The notes under the pieces were generated by a model, which worked only from the letters and a program-made list of their open reading frames with translations, did not search any database and had not been told where the DNA came from. Shown here in pieces: positions 42,685 to 52,498 of a stretch of 64,000 nucleotides of DNA. Origin of the DNA: Aradus depressus (taxonomy: Eukaryota > Arthropoda > Insecta > Hemiptera > Aradidae). Made by a program: the position numbers and the translations under genes. How positions within the stretch are numbered: the stretch's first letter is position 1; each line of letters starts with the position of its first letter. The stretch covers positions 17,264,027 through 17,328,026 of the forward strand of contig OY759221.1 in NCBI GenBank assembly GCA_963662175.1. Reading direction: 5' to 3'.

Positions 42685-43125
42685 AACCGAAGTATGTGTA
42701 GTGGAGTGAGAAATTTGATATTGAGTTTTCGAAATTGAGTATGAATATATCGATGTTTATATGTGTATTTTTAAATTTCAAACCCTATTCGGCCGAAAGA
42801 AAGGGGAGCAGAGGAAGGGTACTCGACACAGAAATCCTTATCACTGCCGATAAAATGAATGTATCGATACAAGATTTAGTTGAAGATTCCCTATGTAAGT
42901 CAACTATACATTATTATCCTAAATGGTCGATAAATTTGGAGCGAGAGCTAAAACTTAATTGATTAATTTGTGCTGAGGAAGTATATAACAAAACTCGAAT
43001 AACTGTCGATGTAATGAATGTACATTGAATGTATTGACACATGTTTCTAGTCAAATCGCCCCAAGAGGAGGGGTAACTCAAAAACTCTAAATACTCACGA
43101 TGTAATGGATCGATCAACATGAAAT
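42685..43125 (+). repeat. Rep-A copy
   Basis: Reads gaaatttgatattgagtttt, ctgccgataaaatgaatgta, aacttaattgattaatttgt, then a further module to 43125. Confidence 0.75.
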
Positions 43126-43129
43126 TTAG

Positions 43130-43205
43130 AAATAAAACAAGATATTGTCTTGCCAATGTTTTCAACAATATTGTGTCATCTTCAGTGGTATATCTACAAT
43201 ATAAA
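43130..43205 (-). repeat. repeat with hammerhead-like core
   Basis: Minus strand: CCACTGAAGA (CTGAAGA at 43179-43185), a 10-bp palindrome ACAATATTGT (43165-43174), then GAAAACATTGG (GAAA at 43160-43163). The outer pair CCACTG/CATTGG has one mismatch. It has the same layout as 24480-24610 with different stem sequence. Confidence 0.5.
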
Positions 43206-43332
43206 TACATAGTTTTAAAAGTATAACACTGCATCAGGAAAACAGAATGGGGCTCACACTTACGATTGGTACAGTGCAGTATGACAACGAACATTGGTGT
43301 AGGAGATATAGTCTCCGAGCGCACTCTACTTA

Positions 43333-43725
43333 CATATCGTCGGCCTAAACGTGATACCTCGTAAACGACATTTTACAGAAAATTGTTTTTTGATTTAAAA
43401 AAAAAAACAAGAAAAAAAACTATTGATCTAGTGGGACCTCGTATACGACATAAAACGAAAAAAAAACATGAAATACGGCTTGAAGAACCGTACCTTGCAA
43501 AAGAAATGGGAACGAAATTCTAGTGAAACTCCTTCAAGTACGTTAATTCTTTACTTGGATTTGCAAACTAGCATAAAAACAATTCATGGCATGCATATAA
43601 TCTCACTTAATACAAATTTCGAAAACATTGAGGTTTTCTATAAAGAATATTTTTCTAATGTTTTTTGTCTCTCCTGTAAAGTTGGCTTTTTGCACATATG
43701 AGGTATCACGTTTAGACCGACGATG
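43333..43725. mobile_element. non-autonomous TIR element
   Basis: The left end cgtcggcctaaacgtgatac-ctc (43339-43360) is mirrored by gaggtatcacgtttagaccg-acg (43700-43722) with one mismatch. TA lies on both sides (43331-43332, 43726-43727). Inner words cctcgta(a/t)acgaca are repeated near 43357 and 43436. The 77-codon ORF inside has no recognisable domain. Confidence 0.8.
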
Positions 43726-43779
43726 TAATACCTAGAAATTCGCAATAAATAATAATAAATACAAATTAAAAAAAAAAAA

Positions 43780-44130
43780 CTTTTTCAGGGCATGAGAAAA
43801 TCAAAACTGTAGTTAGATATGACTCTTAACATGTTTTGCAGAGATACAGTCCCCGGATAGCGGTGAACGCACCTTGGTTTATCAGGAACACCCAAAACCA
43901 TTGGGAACTGGGTGTTGCTCCTTTTGTAGTCCATATCGAGAAACTCACCCGTAACTTCCATGAAGGTCTGCCAGCCTACTGGAGTTTCGGCCAGCCGGAA
44001 GTTCTCAAACTGCAGCCGAGGCTGTATCAAGACTTTTAATTTTAATTTTGATTTTTCATTCATTTGTCATTTTGTGTAAAGTACATGTTTAGTAATGGTT
44101 CAAATAAATATGTTTTTCTTTCTATCTAAA
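43780..44130 (+). pseudogene. Jockey-like LINE C-terminal end
   Basis: Frame VLQRYSPRIAVNAPWFIRNT then QNHWELGVAPFVVHIEKLTR, ending at a stop near 44039. The sequence L-Q-x-x-x-x-R-I-x-x-NAPWF-x-R-N-x-x-x-x-x-x-LG-V matches the end of Jockey-type polyproteins. A stop precedes HVLQ upstream. The 3' UTR contains aataaat at about 44104, and a hairpin (ttctactac/gtagtagaa) follows at 44141-44164. It lacks RT sequence. Confidence 0.75.
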
Positions 44131-44164
44131 AAGAAAGATTTCTACTACGTTAGGTAGTAGAAAT

Positions 44165-44657
44165 GAATGCAGAAAACCACACATGTATCAGCAACGGTTT
44201 TAGCCAGATGGTAATGCATACATGGGGTATATCGTAACATGAATCTTAAGAGCTACTTAACACAGGACAAGGGATTATCTGGGATAACCAGCTCCGTGGA
44301 TTTGGGGATTAGACCAGGTCCATAGCGTTAGTTAGACCCCAGGGGTCAGACGGAATTGAGGTTCTCTTTGGTTGGGGAAAAAATGTGAAGGACAGGATTT
44401 AGCAAGGAATAGAGGAACAGTGAAACCAAGTGAAAAGGAACGAAGGAAGGTTTCAATAGAGCCAAGAGGATTAAAAGGGAGGGTCAGAGAACAGGGAACA
44501 ATCACAGGAACTAGCCATGTCACAGTCAGTCACAGAGGGATGTTTGGGGTAATTAGAACTGGAGTAACAGGAACCGGGTGTTCCTCTGTCTCAACTGTAC
44601 CTGTTATTCGAGCACACTTGAGAAAATAACACCAACATTTATTGTATGTATTTAATA
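44165..44657. other. purine-rich unassigned sequence
   Basis: The plus strand is A/G-biased at 44360-44500, which opens long but low-complexity frames on both strands. No domain recognised. Confidence 0.45.
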
Positions 44658-44680
44658 TATTCAGCATATATACATATAGA

Positions 44681-45002
44681 GGGCGCCGGTAGCTCAGTGG
44701 TATGCGTGCTAGTCTTCTAAGCACAAGAACGTGGGTTCGTAACCCGACCGAGGCCTTTATCTGGGAGGTAAAATAAACTTAAGCACGCCGTCCTTCGGAT
44801 GGGACGTTAAGCGATGGTCCCTGTACGATGTCAGGTACTCGTTAAAGACCCCTGCCCTAGGTAAATAAAAATTAGGGTAGGCAAAATTTAGGACTCCCAC
44901 AGTAGAGTCGAGCTCATGTCCACCAGAGTGACGAAAGAGCGCTCTGGTAGTAGGCGATATGACCTCGTAGTTAAACCCGGGCATGAGTCATAAAACCTAA
45001 CC
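44681..45002 (+). mobile_element. SINE-A copy with TSD
   Basis: Perfect 13-bp copies of tattcagcatata at 44658-44670 and 45003-45015. Ten extra bases (tacatataga) lie between the left copy and the head, probably untemplated or from 5' extension. The tail is aaaacctaacc. The first half of the body palindrome is deleted. Confidence 0.95.
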
Positions 45003-45514
45003 TATTCAGCATATAAGCAACTTTAATCTAAGATCAGCTATACGAAGTATACGGGAAGTTATGTAATCGGACAAAAATTCGGAGTTTTAATGAAGTTTCA
45101 TGATTACTGTCTGGCTGTGAATGTTGATATGTGTATCCAGAACCCTCCAAGGACAACACCTATTTATTCAGCCAAATCGATCAGAAGAAAGGACGAATTA
45201 GAGGGAAGGCCTACACAAAATTTCATATGTAAATTCTGAACCCCATATTGACGACACTGAATAATTTTCGGCTCAATCGGCTGAAGGGAAGAGGGGATCA
45301 GAAGGGGTCAACTCCAAAATCCCAATAACTACCGGTGTAATGAATGTATCGACATGAAATTTCATATTTAAAGTCAAACCTCCACGAGACAATAACTGTT
45401 AAATTTCAGAGTAATTGGCCGAAGGGAAGGGTTCTGGGAAAACCATAATAATAACCGATGTAATAAATTTATTGACACAAAATTTAATATGAGGATTTAC
45501 GAGCCTCTAAGTAA

Positions 45515-46326
45515 AGAGGCGTATAGACACGCGAGCAACGAGCCGAACATTAGTCAGTGCGCATGCCAGGGGATGAAGTGCGCAGGCGCTAGACGAACAA
45601 GGTAGGCTCGGGGTCTGCTCCACCTGTTGTCGGTTTTTTTGACGAACCATCAAAGGAATGTTTGGCTCGGGCTGCGGTGTGTGTAGACTGGTACCAAGCC
45701 GAACCGTCCCGACTTGACCCGAGCACTGTTGTTGTTTATAACCAATATTATAACCTTCTCAAATATTTAGGTTTTTGGAAGTGCACGTTTTTTTTTTTTT
45801 TTTTAAATTAAATATATACCTATTTAAATATTATTCAATAAATTATATTTTATTATGGCTTCTAAAGACTGGTCTCAGGAGCTTCAAATTCAGTTTGCTC
45901 AGGCTATGAGACAGTACCCAGTCATATGGGCTTTAAAACACAAATTACATTTTAATAAAATAAAGAGATTGGATGCTTGGGAGGAATTATCCAAACACTT
46001 TTCCATGTCAGTAATGCAATTAAGAAGTAAATGGGAGTCATAATCATAATAAATACGTACCTAACCGTATTAATTGTACTACAAATATGTAAATTAATTA
46101 CGTAAGTAGCTACCTACCTTGAGCATTTTCTGATTGAAGACTTTAAATAATAATAAAATGAAATACAAATAAACGTAAATTTGTTATCTGCAGGTTATGT
46201 TCGTTAGTATGGTTGTGGAGCATCCAAATGCTCGACTCGTCTCTGTTCGGCTTGGAGTGTGTTCGTTGAAAACTGAACACGAGCCGAGCACTGCTCGGTT
46301 CGTTGTTCGCATGTCTGTACTAGCCT
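45515..46326 (+). mobile_element. Harbinger-like element, non-autonomous
   Basis: 812 bp with a 3-bp TSD TAA (45512-45514 and 46327-46329). Imperfect inverted ends: ...tatagacacgcgagcaacga-gccgaac at the left and ...tacagacatgcgaacaacga-accgagc read inward from the right. The TSD length, ends and MADF-type ORF fit PIF/Harbinger. No transposase ORF. Confidence 0.85.
45855..46043 (+). CDS. MADF/Myb-like DNA-binding domain protein of a Harbinger element
   Basis: An uninterrupted frame of 62 codons starting at the first ATG inside the element and ending at a TAA. LQIQFAQAMRQYPVIWALKH, then HFNKIKRLDAWEELSKHFSM and QLRSKWES, matches the MADF layout: a hydrophobic helix, P-x-(I/L)-W, an AW-x-x-(I/L) helix and a final helix ending K-W. 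In PIF/Harbinger elements such a protein accompanies the transposase and helps it reach the nucleus and bind the ends. At 62 codons it is shorter than a full MADF protein (usually over 80 residues for the domain alone), so it is probably truncated. Expression is unknown. Confidence 0.6.
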   Translation: MASKDWSQELQIQFAQAMRQYPVIWALKHKLHFNKIKRLDAWEELSKHFSMSVMQLRSKWES

Positions 46327-46429
46327 TAAATCAACTATCATTATTAGATTATTAGCGCAGACTACTGGTTTTGAAGGGAGAGCGAAAACTTAATTGATTA
46401 ATACTTGCTGGGGAAGTACATAGCCTGTT

Positions 46430-46606
46430 ATTCATTCAGTTATTGCTACTTGTGAGATAATCACTTTTCGCTATCATAATGTTGCTAAATAAGTAAAATA
46501 TTTATATTGTGTTTTCTTGCGCCGTGTTGTCCCACTAGGGCTCCAATATTTGGATTGCCCCACGCCCTCAAGATCCTCTGGGCAGCCCTGACGCCATGGA
46601 GTGTTA
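46430..46606. other. unassigned sequence
   Basis: GC-richer stretch at 46510-46600 without a recognised domain. Confidence 0.4.
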
Positions 46607-46994
46607 GGCCCTGCGTACGATACGAGCGGTGCCTGTCTCATTTTTGTTAACATTGACTGCAGTGACAGGCAAGAGCGGCAGGGCGTCACCGCTCACCGCA
46701 GCTCCTAGACATTAATTCTCGCTCATCGCTTAGCGTCAGTTGTGTTGAAGCTCTCGTTCAATACAATGGCAGAGAAAAGGAAATTAACGGACTCTGAATA
46801 TGAGATTTTGATATTTGAAGATTAGAGTAGGACATGTTTGTGGAATGACAGAATGTTTTTAAAAATAGTGTAATTACGAAGAAACTATATGAAGAATTTG
46901 GACAGGCAGCAACGCCATACTTTCCATAAATATCTACTGTTCTCATTCAAAATGAGGCGCTCTACCGCTCACCGCTCGTATCGTACCCAGGGCC
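46607..46994 (+). mobile_element. second Harbinger-like element, degraded
   Basis: Inverted ends GGCCCTGCGTACGATACGAG-CGGTG (left) and GGCCCTGGGTACGATACGAG-CGGTG (right, read inward). Inside, ATG at 46765 starts MAEKRKLTDSEYEILIFED then a stop, followed by SRTCLWND. E-Y-E-I-L-I ... CLWN is a MADF/SANT-like start broken by the stop. A TSD is not clear (left TTA; right TCT or TTC). Confidence 0.7.
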
Positions 46995-47425
46995 TTCTAG
47001 TTCCGAAGTGATCTTGACAGAGGTGAGACCATCCAATTAACCCAGACAATCCTCCCAGAAAAACTTGAGATGGAGTCACTCTATTACCTGATTAAGGAGA
47101 TCTACTATATTTTTTCTCCAGTTTCTCACCTCCCCCTGGAGCCTCCAGTTTACATAATGAAGTCGTGTGAGCCCCGCCAGGGAAATAAACGTCTTCCTTC
47201 CCTTCCTACCTATTTTTTTTTTTTTCTTTCTGTTTTTAAAAATCTCTTTTTTTTTTTTTCTTTTTTTTTTCTTACACCTTTTTACAGAATGTTTCTTGAC
47301 CCAGTTCTTCTCAGAGCGACACTTGTTCAAATGAGTACAGTCACATTGATAAGTGACGATCTCATTAACACAGGTTGTATGTATAAATATATAAACAATT
47401 TATAAATATATGAACAATATATAAA
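46995..47425. other. unassigned sequence with T-rich tracts
   Basis: T runs at 47214-47225 and 47249-47270 inflate the ORFs on both strands. No domain seen. Confidence 0.5.
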
Positions 47426-47590
47426 CAATCACCGGTTATGTACTTCCCCAGCACGAATAATTAACTATTTTCGTTCTCCCTCTAACACCATTCGAGTGTT
47501 TTGACTAAAAATCAATAGATGTCATTCACAGGCACGTCTGAATCCTGATACTAAATTTTGTGTCGATTTATTCATTTATACAACATACAT
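47426..47590 (-). repeat. Rep-A fragment
   Basis: gttatgtacttccccagcac, ctaaaaatcaatagatgtca, ttttgtgtcgatttattcat. Confidence 0.75.
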
Positions 47591-47599
47591 TTTCAGTAG

Positions 47600-48000
47600 A
47601 TACATTTTTAATTTAATTAAAATCATGATAATAATTTTTTATAACGACATTTCGGGACGAAATTTAGAAAAGAGAAAGCAAACAAAATAACAAAAAAATA
47701 AAAATGAAAGCTACGAATCAGATTTTGAATATGAAACACAATTTTTTAATGATGGTTATTTTATTATTTTTGAACAATAAGAAAAAAATTTCCGTTTCTG
47801 TGCAGAGGGGAAATTTTGTTATTGTTTCTATTGTCTTCAGGAAGTGGGGAAGAGCATTAAATAAATTAATTCCTTTATGAGTTATACTTTTTTCAAAAAG
47901 AGAAGAGCAATGTTGAGTTATTCGAAAATCTTCTTTCTTCCTGGTATCGTAATCATGACTATCATGTTAAGATGGCATTTTTTTTTTATTTTTTCTAATA
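47600..48000 (+). repeat. Rep-E right half
   Basis: Matches 3205-3500 (aaaatgaaagctacgaatca, ttcttcctggtatcgtaatc). It faces an inverted Rep-E copy at 49000-49870. Confidence 0.75.
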
Positions 48001-48080
48001 ACCATTAATGTTTCAAATTTCTCTATAATTAGTATAAAATTAAGAGAAATTTATTTTGTTTGAATTCTTAACTATGTATA

Positions 48081-48853
48081 TGTTGCAGTCAAAGTGTGAC
48101 TTCCAGTGAATGTATACACAAACTAGTCAATGTATACATTAACTAGCCGTTTTAGTGGAAGTATCAATTGATTATAAAAATGAACACTATTGCTAGAGAA
48201 TGTATACATTTACTAGACAATGTATACATTTTCTAGTGTTCCTTAGTGGAAGTATAAATAAATGAGAAAAAAAGGTTTTTGTAAAAAAAATCATTCATCT
48301 GAGTACATAAATTCCTAGAACAAACATAAATCGAAATATTACAAAATTTGAGGGCGTATTTGCCGGCGTTCCGCCGGCGGGACGATATATCTGCCCCTCC
48401 CATCGTTCCTATATTTGAAGTAGTACAGGTTCTAGCTTTAACATATACTTTACCCGGGTAAAGCCCGAAACGTGAACTATTTCAATTATACGCCAAATGT
48501 ACACTTTTACTAGTAAACGTGTACATTATTAATGCGGACGATATATCTGCCCCTCCCATCGTTCCTATATTTGAAGTAGTACAGGTTCTAGCTTTAACAT
48601 ATACTTTACCCGGGTAAAGCCCGAAACGTGAACTATTTCAATTATACGCCAAATGTACACTTTTACTTGTAAACGTGTACATTATTAATGCTAGCTTTTT
48701 ATACTTTCACTAAGGCATAGACGTAAGTGTATACATCCACTAGTGAAAGTATGCATATTTTAGTTTATGTACACTTCGACTAGAGAATTCAGCAAATGTA
48801 TACATTGACTAGTTTGTGTATACATTGACTGAATTCATACTTTGACTGCAACA
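48081..48853. mobile_element. unclassified TIR element rich in GTATAC palindromes
   Basis: Ends TGTTGCAGTCAAAGT start inverted repeats of about 60 bp: left ...gaatgtatacacaaactagt and right, read inward, ...caatgtatacacaaactagt. At least ten GTATACA/TGTACAC words and ACTAG words lie in the outer parts. TATA surrounds both ends, so the TSD may be TA or TATA. It encodes no protein. I cannot place it in a superfamily. Confidence 0.8.
48381..48692. repeat. two-unit tandem duplication, period 156 bp
   Basis: Units at 48381-48536 and 48537-48692 are almost identical, with a difference at tttactagtaaacg versus tttacttgtaaacg. They include a perfect ttacccgggtaa palindrome. The near-identity suggests a recent duplication. 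Confidence 0.95.
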
Positions 48854-49465
48854 TATATATATATACATATCTTCTGATGCTGATATGTTTTTAAAAATTT
48901 ATTATGCATGTGTATAGAGTGAATAATTTATTACAACTTGTACTTACAATATATTCTAGTTTATTTATTCAACGTGGATATTAGGTATATGTAAGTGCAA
49001 TTTGCTCCAAAGCTTTCATTTTCAATCCATTTTTCTCATTGTTCAATAATAGAAATCGTGTTTCAAATTCAAAAACATTAAAATTAAACATTATCTGATA
49101 CATAGTTTTCATTTTTATTTTTGTGGCAGAGTTCCTCAACAGATATCCATCCTCCAGATTAAGGTCTGTCGAATCTACGTTTTAATCATTATTTTTAGTA
49201 TTATATACTAATTTTTTCACTTGAATTTTTTTATGTATTTTTATTATAATTATAATAATGTTTTCATTTATTTATATACGCACATAATATGTACTTATAT
49301 ATTATATAGTTAATTGTTATTTTTTCTTTCTCTTTACTATATTTCGCATAGTGTGACCTGATGAAAGGACGTAAGAATGTCGTCGTGAAAAAGACACTTT
49401 CGGAAAAGTTATAAAAAATATACATCTTAAATTTAATTAAATAAAAAAATATATCTAGGTACTGT

Positions 49466-49709
49466 GGGGCCTGGCCTCTCACAGTAAGCCACATCCTGGA
49501 GGAGTGCCCTGGATATGAGGATATACTAAAGGCCATGGGTTTGCATAACAGGGACCTACATGAGATGCTCGGAGACGACAACTCATCTATTGAAGCTGTC
49601 CTAAACACGATGAAAACAACACACCTCATAGATCTAATTTAATCGAGTTAAAGGCGTCAAAAATGTTTGTCATTGGACGCCGATAAATAAAAACTATTCT
49701 ATTCTATTC
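49466..49709 (+). mobile_element. short 5'-truncated LINE with (TTCTA)n tail
   Basis: Perfect 12-bp TSD tctaggtactgt (49454-49465, 49710-49721). 244 bp, ending in attctattctattc-type repeats instead of poly-A. Confidence 0.95.
49467..49642 (+). pseudogene. LINE ORF2 last 60 residues
   Basis: The frame continues across the left junction: CGAWPLTVSHILEECPGYED, LKAMGLHNRDLHEMLGDDNS, then IEAVLNTMKTTHLIDLI and stop. The C-x-x-x ... H-x4-C residues match the second half of the post-RT zinc knuckle. No stop or shift within this piece; only the truncation makes it dead. Confidence 0.85.
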
Positions 49710-49870
49710 TCTAGGTACTGTATTTATTAGTATTATTATATTTGTACTCATATTTTCAAGTATTTATTAATTCATTCCATTTCATTTTTAAGGAGTATTG
49801 TTAATTCTAATGCATATGTGTCAGACTCTATGTTTATGTATCCAATTTTATTGTATACATTGTTATGAAT

Positions 49871-50233
49871 ATCTTATTATCATTTTATGATTTAACGGAA
49901 ATAAATCATATGATTATTATTCTCCCTTATTTGATATATTCCTCCATCTTCCATTGTTGGGTGCACACCGCTCTCAACGGATACTTATGCTGTTTAAGAT
50001 TCAGCGAGTTATACTCGTACGGGTTACAAAGACCACTAACATATTTAATCCTGTTTTGCTCACTCCACTCATCTATTATACAACCTTAATCCGTTTATTA
50101 TTCTTTCTGATGAAGTCTCATTGCCAAATGATAGATCCTATGAAATACAGATTTGCGTTATTCCGCTCCGCGTTGTTCCACGCTGGGTTGAAGCAGATTG
50201 TTCCCATCCTACTCTACCCTCATCCCCTATCCG
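49871..50233. other. unassigned sequence
   Basis: No convincing gene. Confidence 0.45.
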
Positions 50234-50253
50234 CCCCCCCCCCCCCCCCCCCC
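50234..50253. repeat. poly-C tract
   Basis: About 20 C. Confidence 0.9.
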
Positions 50254-50467
50254 TCTCAAGGCAATTAATCCTAACTCCTCCAGAAGAGAGCTGCCCCGTC
50301 CTCTGATGGATGGGATTTTGAGTAATATAAACTTTGTTAGGAGAAGAAAAGCTGGGTCTAAGACGAAGCGTGCTAATGACTGGAGTTGAGGGGGTTCCAA
50401 CCTCTTTTCAGCCCTTCTTGTCATGTGACAATATCTTCTTCAGTGAGTAACGTTACTATATTTTTTC

Positions 50468-50696
50468 TTCCCCGAAGTATAGTGGAAGTTATGTAATCGG
50501 TCAGAATTCGTTATCAAATTTTCACCGAAATTTCGTACTCTCATTTGACTGAAAATAAATAGGTGTTGTCCCCTTTGGCCAATTTGTCTGAAAATTTTTT
50601 TTCGAATCAGGAGGTCGGAAAACATGAAATTCCGGTGAAATCTCAATATCTAATTTCTGACCGATTATATAACTTCACCTATACATCGTAAAACTA
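50468..50696. mobile_element. minimal fold-back Rep-A
   Basis: Both ends are the Rep-A terminus. Left: gaagtatagtggaagttatg, taatcggtcag, aaattttcaccgaaatttcg. Right, read inward: tgtataggtgaagttatata, atcggtcagaaattag, gatttcaccggaatttcatg. Arms of about 95 bp surround a single short internal segment (gaaaataaataggtgttgtc). Confidence 0.88.
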
Positions 50697-50769
50697 GGCT
50701 AATAAAATGTACTAATATGTAAAAATAATGAGATAGAATTTATTGTTTGTTGATGTGTTATATGACCAG

Positions 50770-51000
50770 AAGATATGTATAAAGGAACTCGTCAACTGAG
50801 ACAACACACTATATACTGGTGATGTGCCACTGATGACGATGGAGTTGCGTTGAAAACTGTTTCTGGAAAACACTTACCACAACAGTGGTATGAGAACGAC
50901 GGACGAAATTTGAGAAACACAATATTTTACTATCTACATAGATACATATGTGGCTAAAATCATTTCCGGTTTACATGACCATAAATATAATGTAAAAAAA
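50770..51000 (+). repeat. single-unit relative of the 38.4-39.3 kb minisatellite
   Basis: One unit (ggaactcgtcaactgagaca, tatatactggtgatgtgcca) is followed by CTGATGA (50830-50836), a weak ACG/CGT stem, GAAA (50852-50855) and the pair CCACTG/CAGTGG (50827-50832 and 50883-50888). The flank to 51000 is inverted at 38298-38429. Confidence 0.75.
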
Positions 51001-51002
51001 GT

Positions 51003-51457
51003 TGTCGGTGATTCACCAGGAATGTACTTCCCCAGAACGAATTAATCAATTAAATTTTCGCTCCCCCTCTTAAACCAGACCTTTTGCTCTATTATGCTAC
51101 TAGTTGACTTACATAGTGGCTCCTAAATTCTCATACTAAATTTTGTGTCGCTAAATTCATTACATCGGCAGTTATTAGGGTTTTTGAGTTGAACCCGCTC
51201 CCCTGAACCCCCCTTACCTTTGGCCGATTTCACTGAAATTTCACAGGTTATGTCCTCTATGGGTTCCTGTCGATACATTAATTACAACAGCAGTTATTAG
51301 AGTTATTGGCTGAAAATCAATAGGTTTTGTTGCTAGAGGCTTCTGGATTCACATATAAAATTTCCTGATTGATAGATTCATTCTATCGGGAGTTTTAGGA
51401 ATCTGGAAGTCGATTACATAACTTCCCTTATACTTCGTATAGCTGGCGAAATGAATA
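51003..51457 (-). repeat. Rep-A copy, both ends present
   Basis: From gttgtcggtgattcaccagg to ttcccttatacttcgtatag-ctgg. A compact 455-bp copy with two or three internal modules, useful as a reference. Confidence 0.88.
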
Positions 51458-51969
51458 ATAATCAGTTGTACAAAATGCAATCTTCAGATAACAATGTGCA
51501 TTATGCAATCACCATGCATGTTGTACAACACACAACCCTCACAATAAATAATCTCTACGTAGAGTTTGGTAGGAATGTGAGGGGAGTTTGATATGAGCAT
51601 ATAATCGGAGCAACTTCAATGATTTAGTAGTTGGCGTCTCTTACAGTTCGTGTCAACTACAGTTATTGTTTGGTTAGTGTTTATAGCAAGTTTTGAAGTC
51701 TTTAACCAAATTGCACACATGAATATAACATGAAGATAAACTAGATATGTTGTTAAACAAAGTGAAGCCAATTAAACAAAGTTACCTTCAAACATTTTGG
51801 AAGAACTGTTTCATGTAGATAACAATTACAAATTGAATATTCTGTCAATACATTATTTTATTTTAATTATTAACAGAATAAATCGAATTCAATCTGAGAT
51901 GCATAGACTTACACTTGTTGTGTCAATATCTTATCGCTTTATGGATATATAATGAACTGAGAAACACTG
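51458..51969. other. unassigned sequence
   Basis: Nothing recognised. Confidence 0.5.
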
Positions 51970-52195
51970 ATAACGTGCTTGTTCACTGAGCTGAAGATCG
52001 CAGGTTGATAATGCTCCTCTGGGAGGTGAAATACCTGGAGCATGCAGTTCTTCGAATGGGACGCTAAGCGGTGATCTCGAACCTATATACGATGAATAAA
52101 AATTTAGGATAGGCAAAATTTAGAAATCTCCCAGTAGAGTCAGGCTCATGTCCATCCAAGCGACGAAAGAGCGCTCTGGTAGTAGACGATGGAAG
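51970..52195 (+). mobile_element. SINE-A copy, diverged
   Basis: From gtgcttgttcactgagctga to agcgctctggtagtagacga. The B box is broken (gcaggttgataatg). Confidence 0.85.
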
Positions 52196-52260
52196 GTGAG
52201 CGAAAAAGGAATTGTTTGATTCGTGCTTGGAATTTTTTTTTTAGTTTTTATAGAGAGTTA

Positions 52261-52498
52261 TTTTGACTCATGGCCCAGTCTTTAACTACGAGGTCATAAC
52301 GCCCACTACCAAAGCGCTCTTTCGTCTCTCTGGTTGACATGAGCCCGACTCTGCTTCACCTAGGGTAGAAGTCTTTAACGCCTACCTGGCATCATACATG
52401 TTTCATCCGATGGACGGCGTGCTCAAGGTTTTTCAGTTTTCCCAGATAGAAAAACCTGAAGCTTCCGGCCGGGTTTCGAACCCGAGATCTTGAGCAAT
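52261..52498 (-). mobile_element. SINE-A copy, diverged
   Basis: From actcatggcccagtctttaa to gggtttcgaacccgagatct-tgagc. Tail-to-tail with the preceding copy. Confidence 0.88.

Larger units (their letters stand above)
45034..46425 (+). repeat. Rep-A copy split by a Harbinger element
   Basis: Starts cagctatacgaagtatacgg and ends tgctggggaagtacatagcc. Removing 45515-46329 restores gagcctctaagtaaatcaac, the normal Rep-A word. Confidence 0.9.
49000..49870 (-). repeat. Rep-E copy without the capsid-like ORF
   Basis: Reverse complement of 3200-3280 at 49020-49135, then of 3150-3190, then directly of 2250-2560. The ORF-bearing segment is absent. A hammerhead-like CTGATGA ... GACG/CGTC ... GAAA series is on the plus strand at 49359-49390. 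A LINE is inserted at 49466. Confidence 0.75.

Noticed and set aside
42914..43324. 136-codon minus-strand ORF
   Set aside because: It runs through a Rep-A end and the hammerhead-like repeat, so it is noncoding repeat sequence read by chance.
43785..44063. 92-codon minus-strand ORF
   Set aside because: Shadow of the Jockey-like frame on the plus strand, which carries the recognisable NAPWF motif.
44332..44629. overlapping ORFs on both strands
   Set aside because: Purine-biased sequence lacks stops by composition; no domain in either frame.
47076..47405. ORFs on both strands with Lys- or Phe-rich tracts
   Set aside because: Produced by long T runs; low complexity.
49264..49629. 121-codon minus-strand ORF
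   Set aside because: Crosses the junction of Rep-E and the inserted LINE; the plus strand holds the real LINE frame.
47600..49870. LTR retrotransposon with long terminal repeats
   Set aside because: The flanking similar segments are inverted, not direct, and no gag or pol is present.
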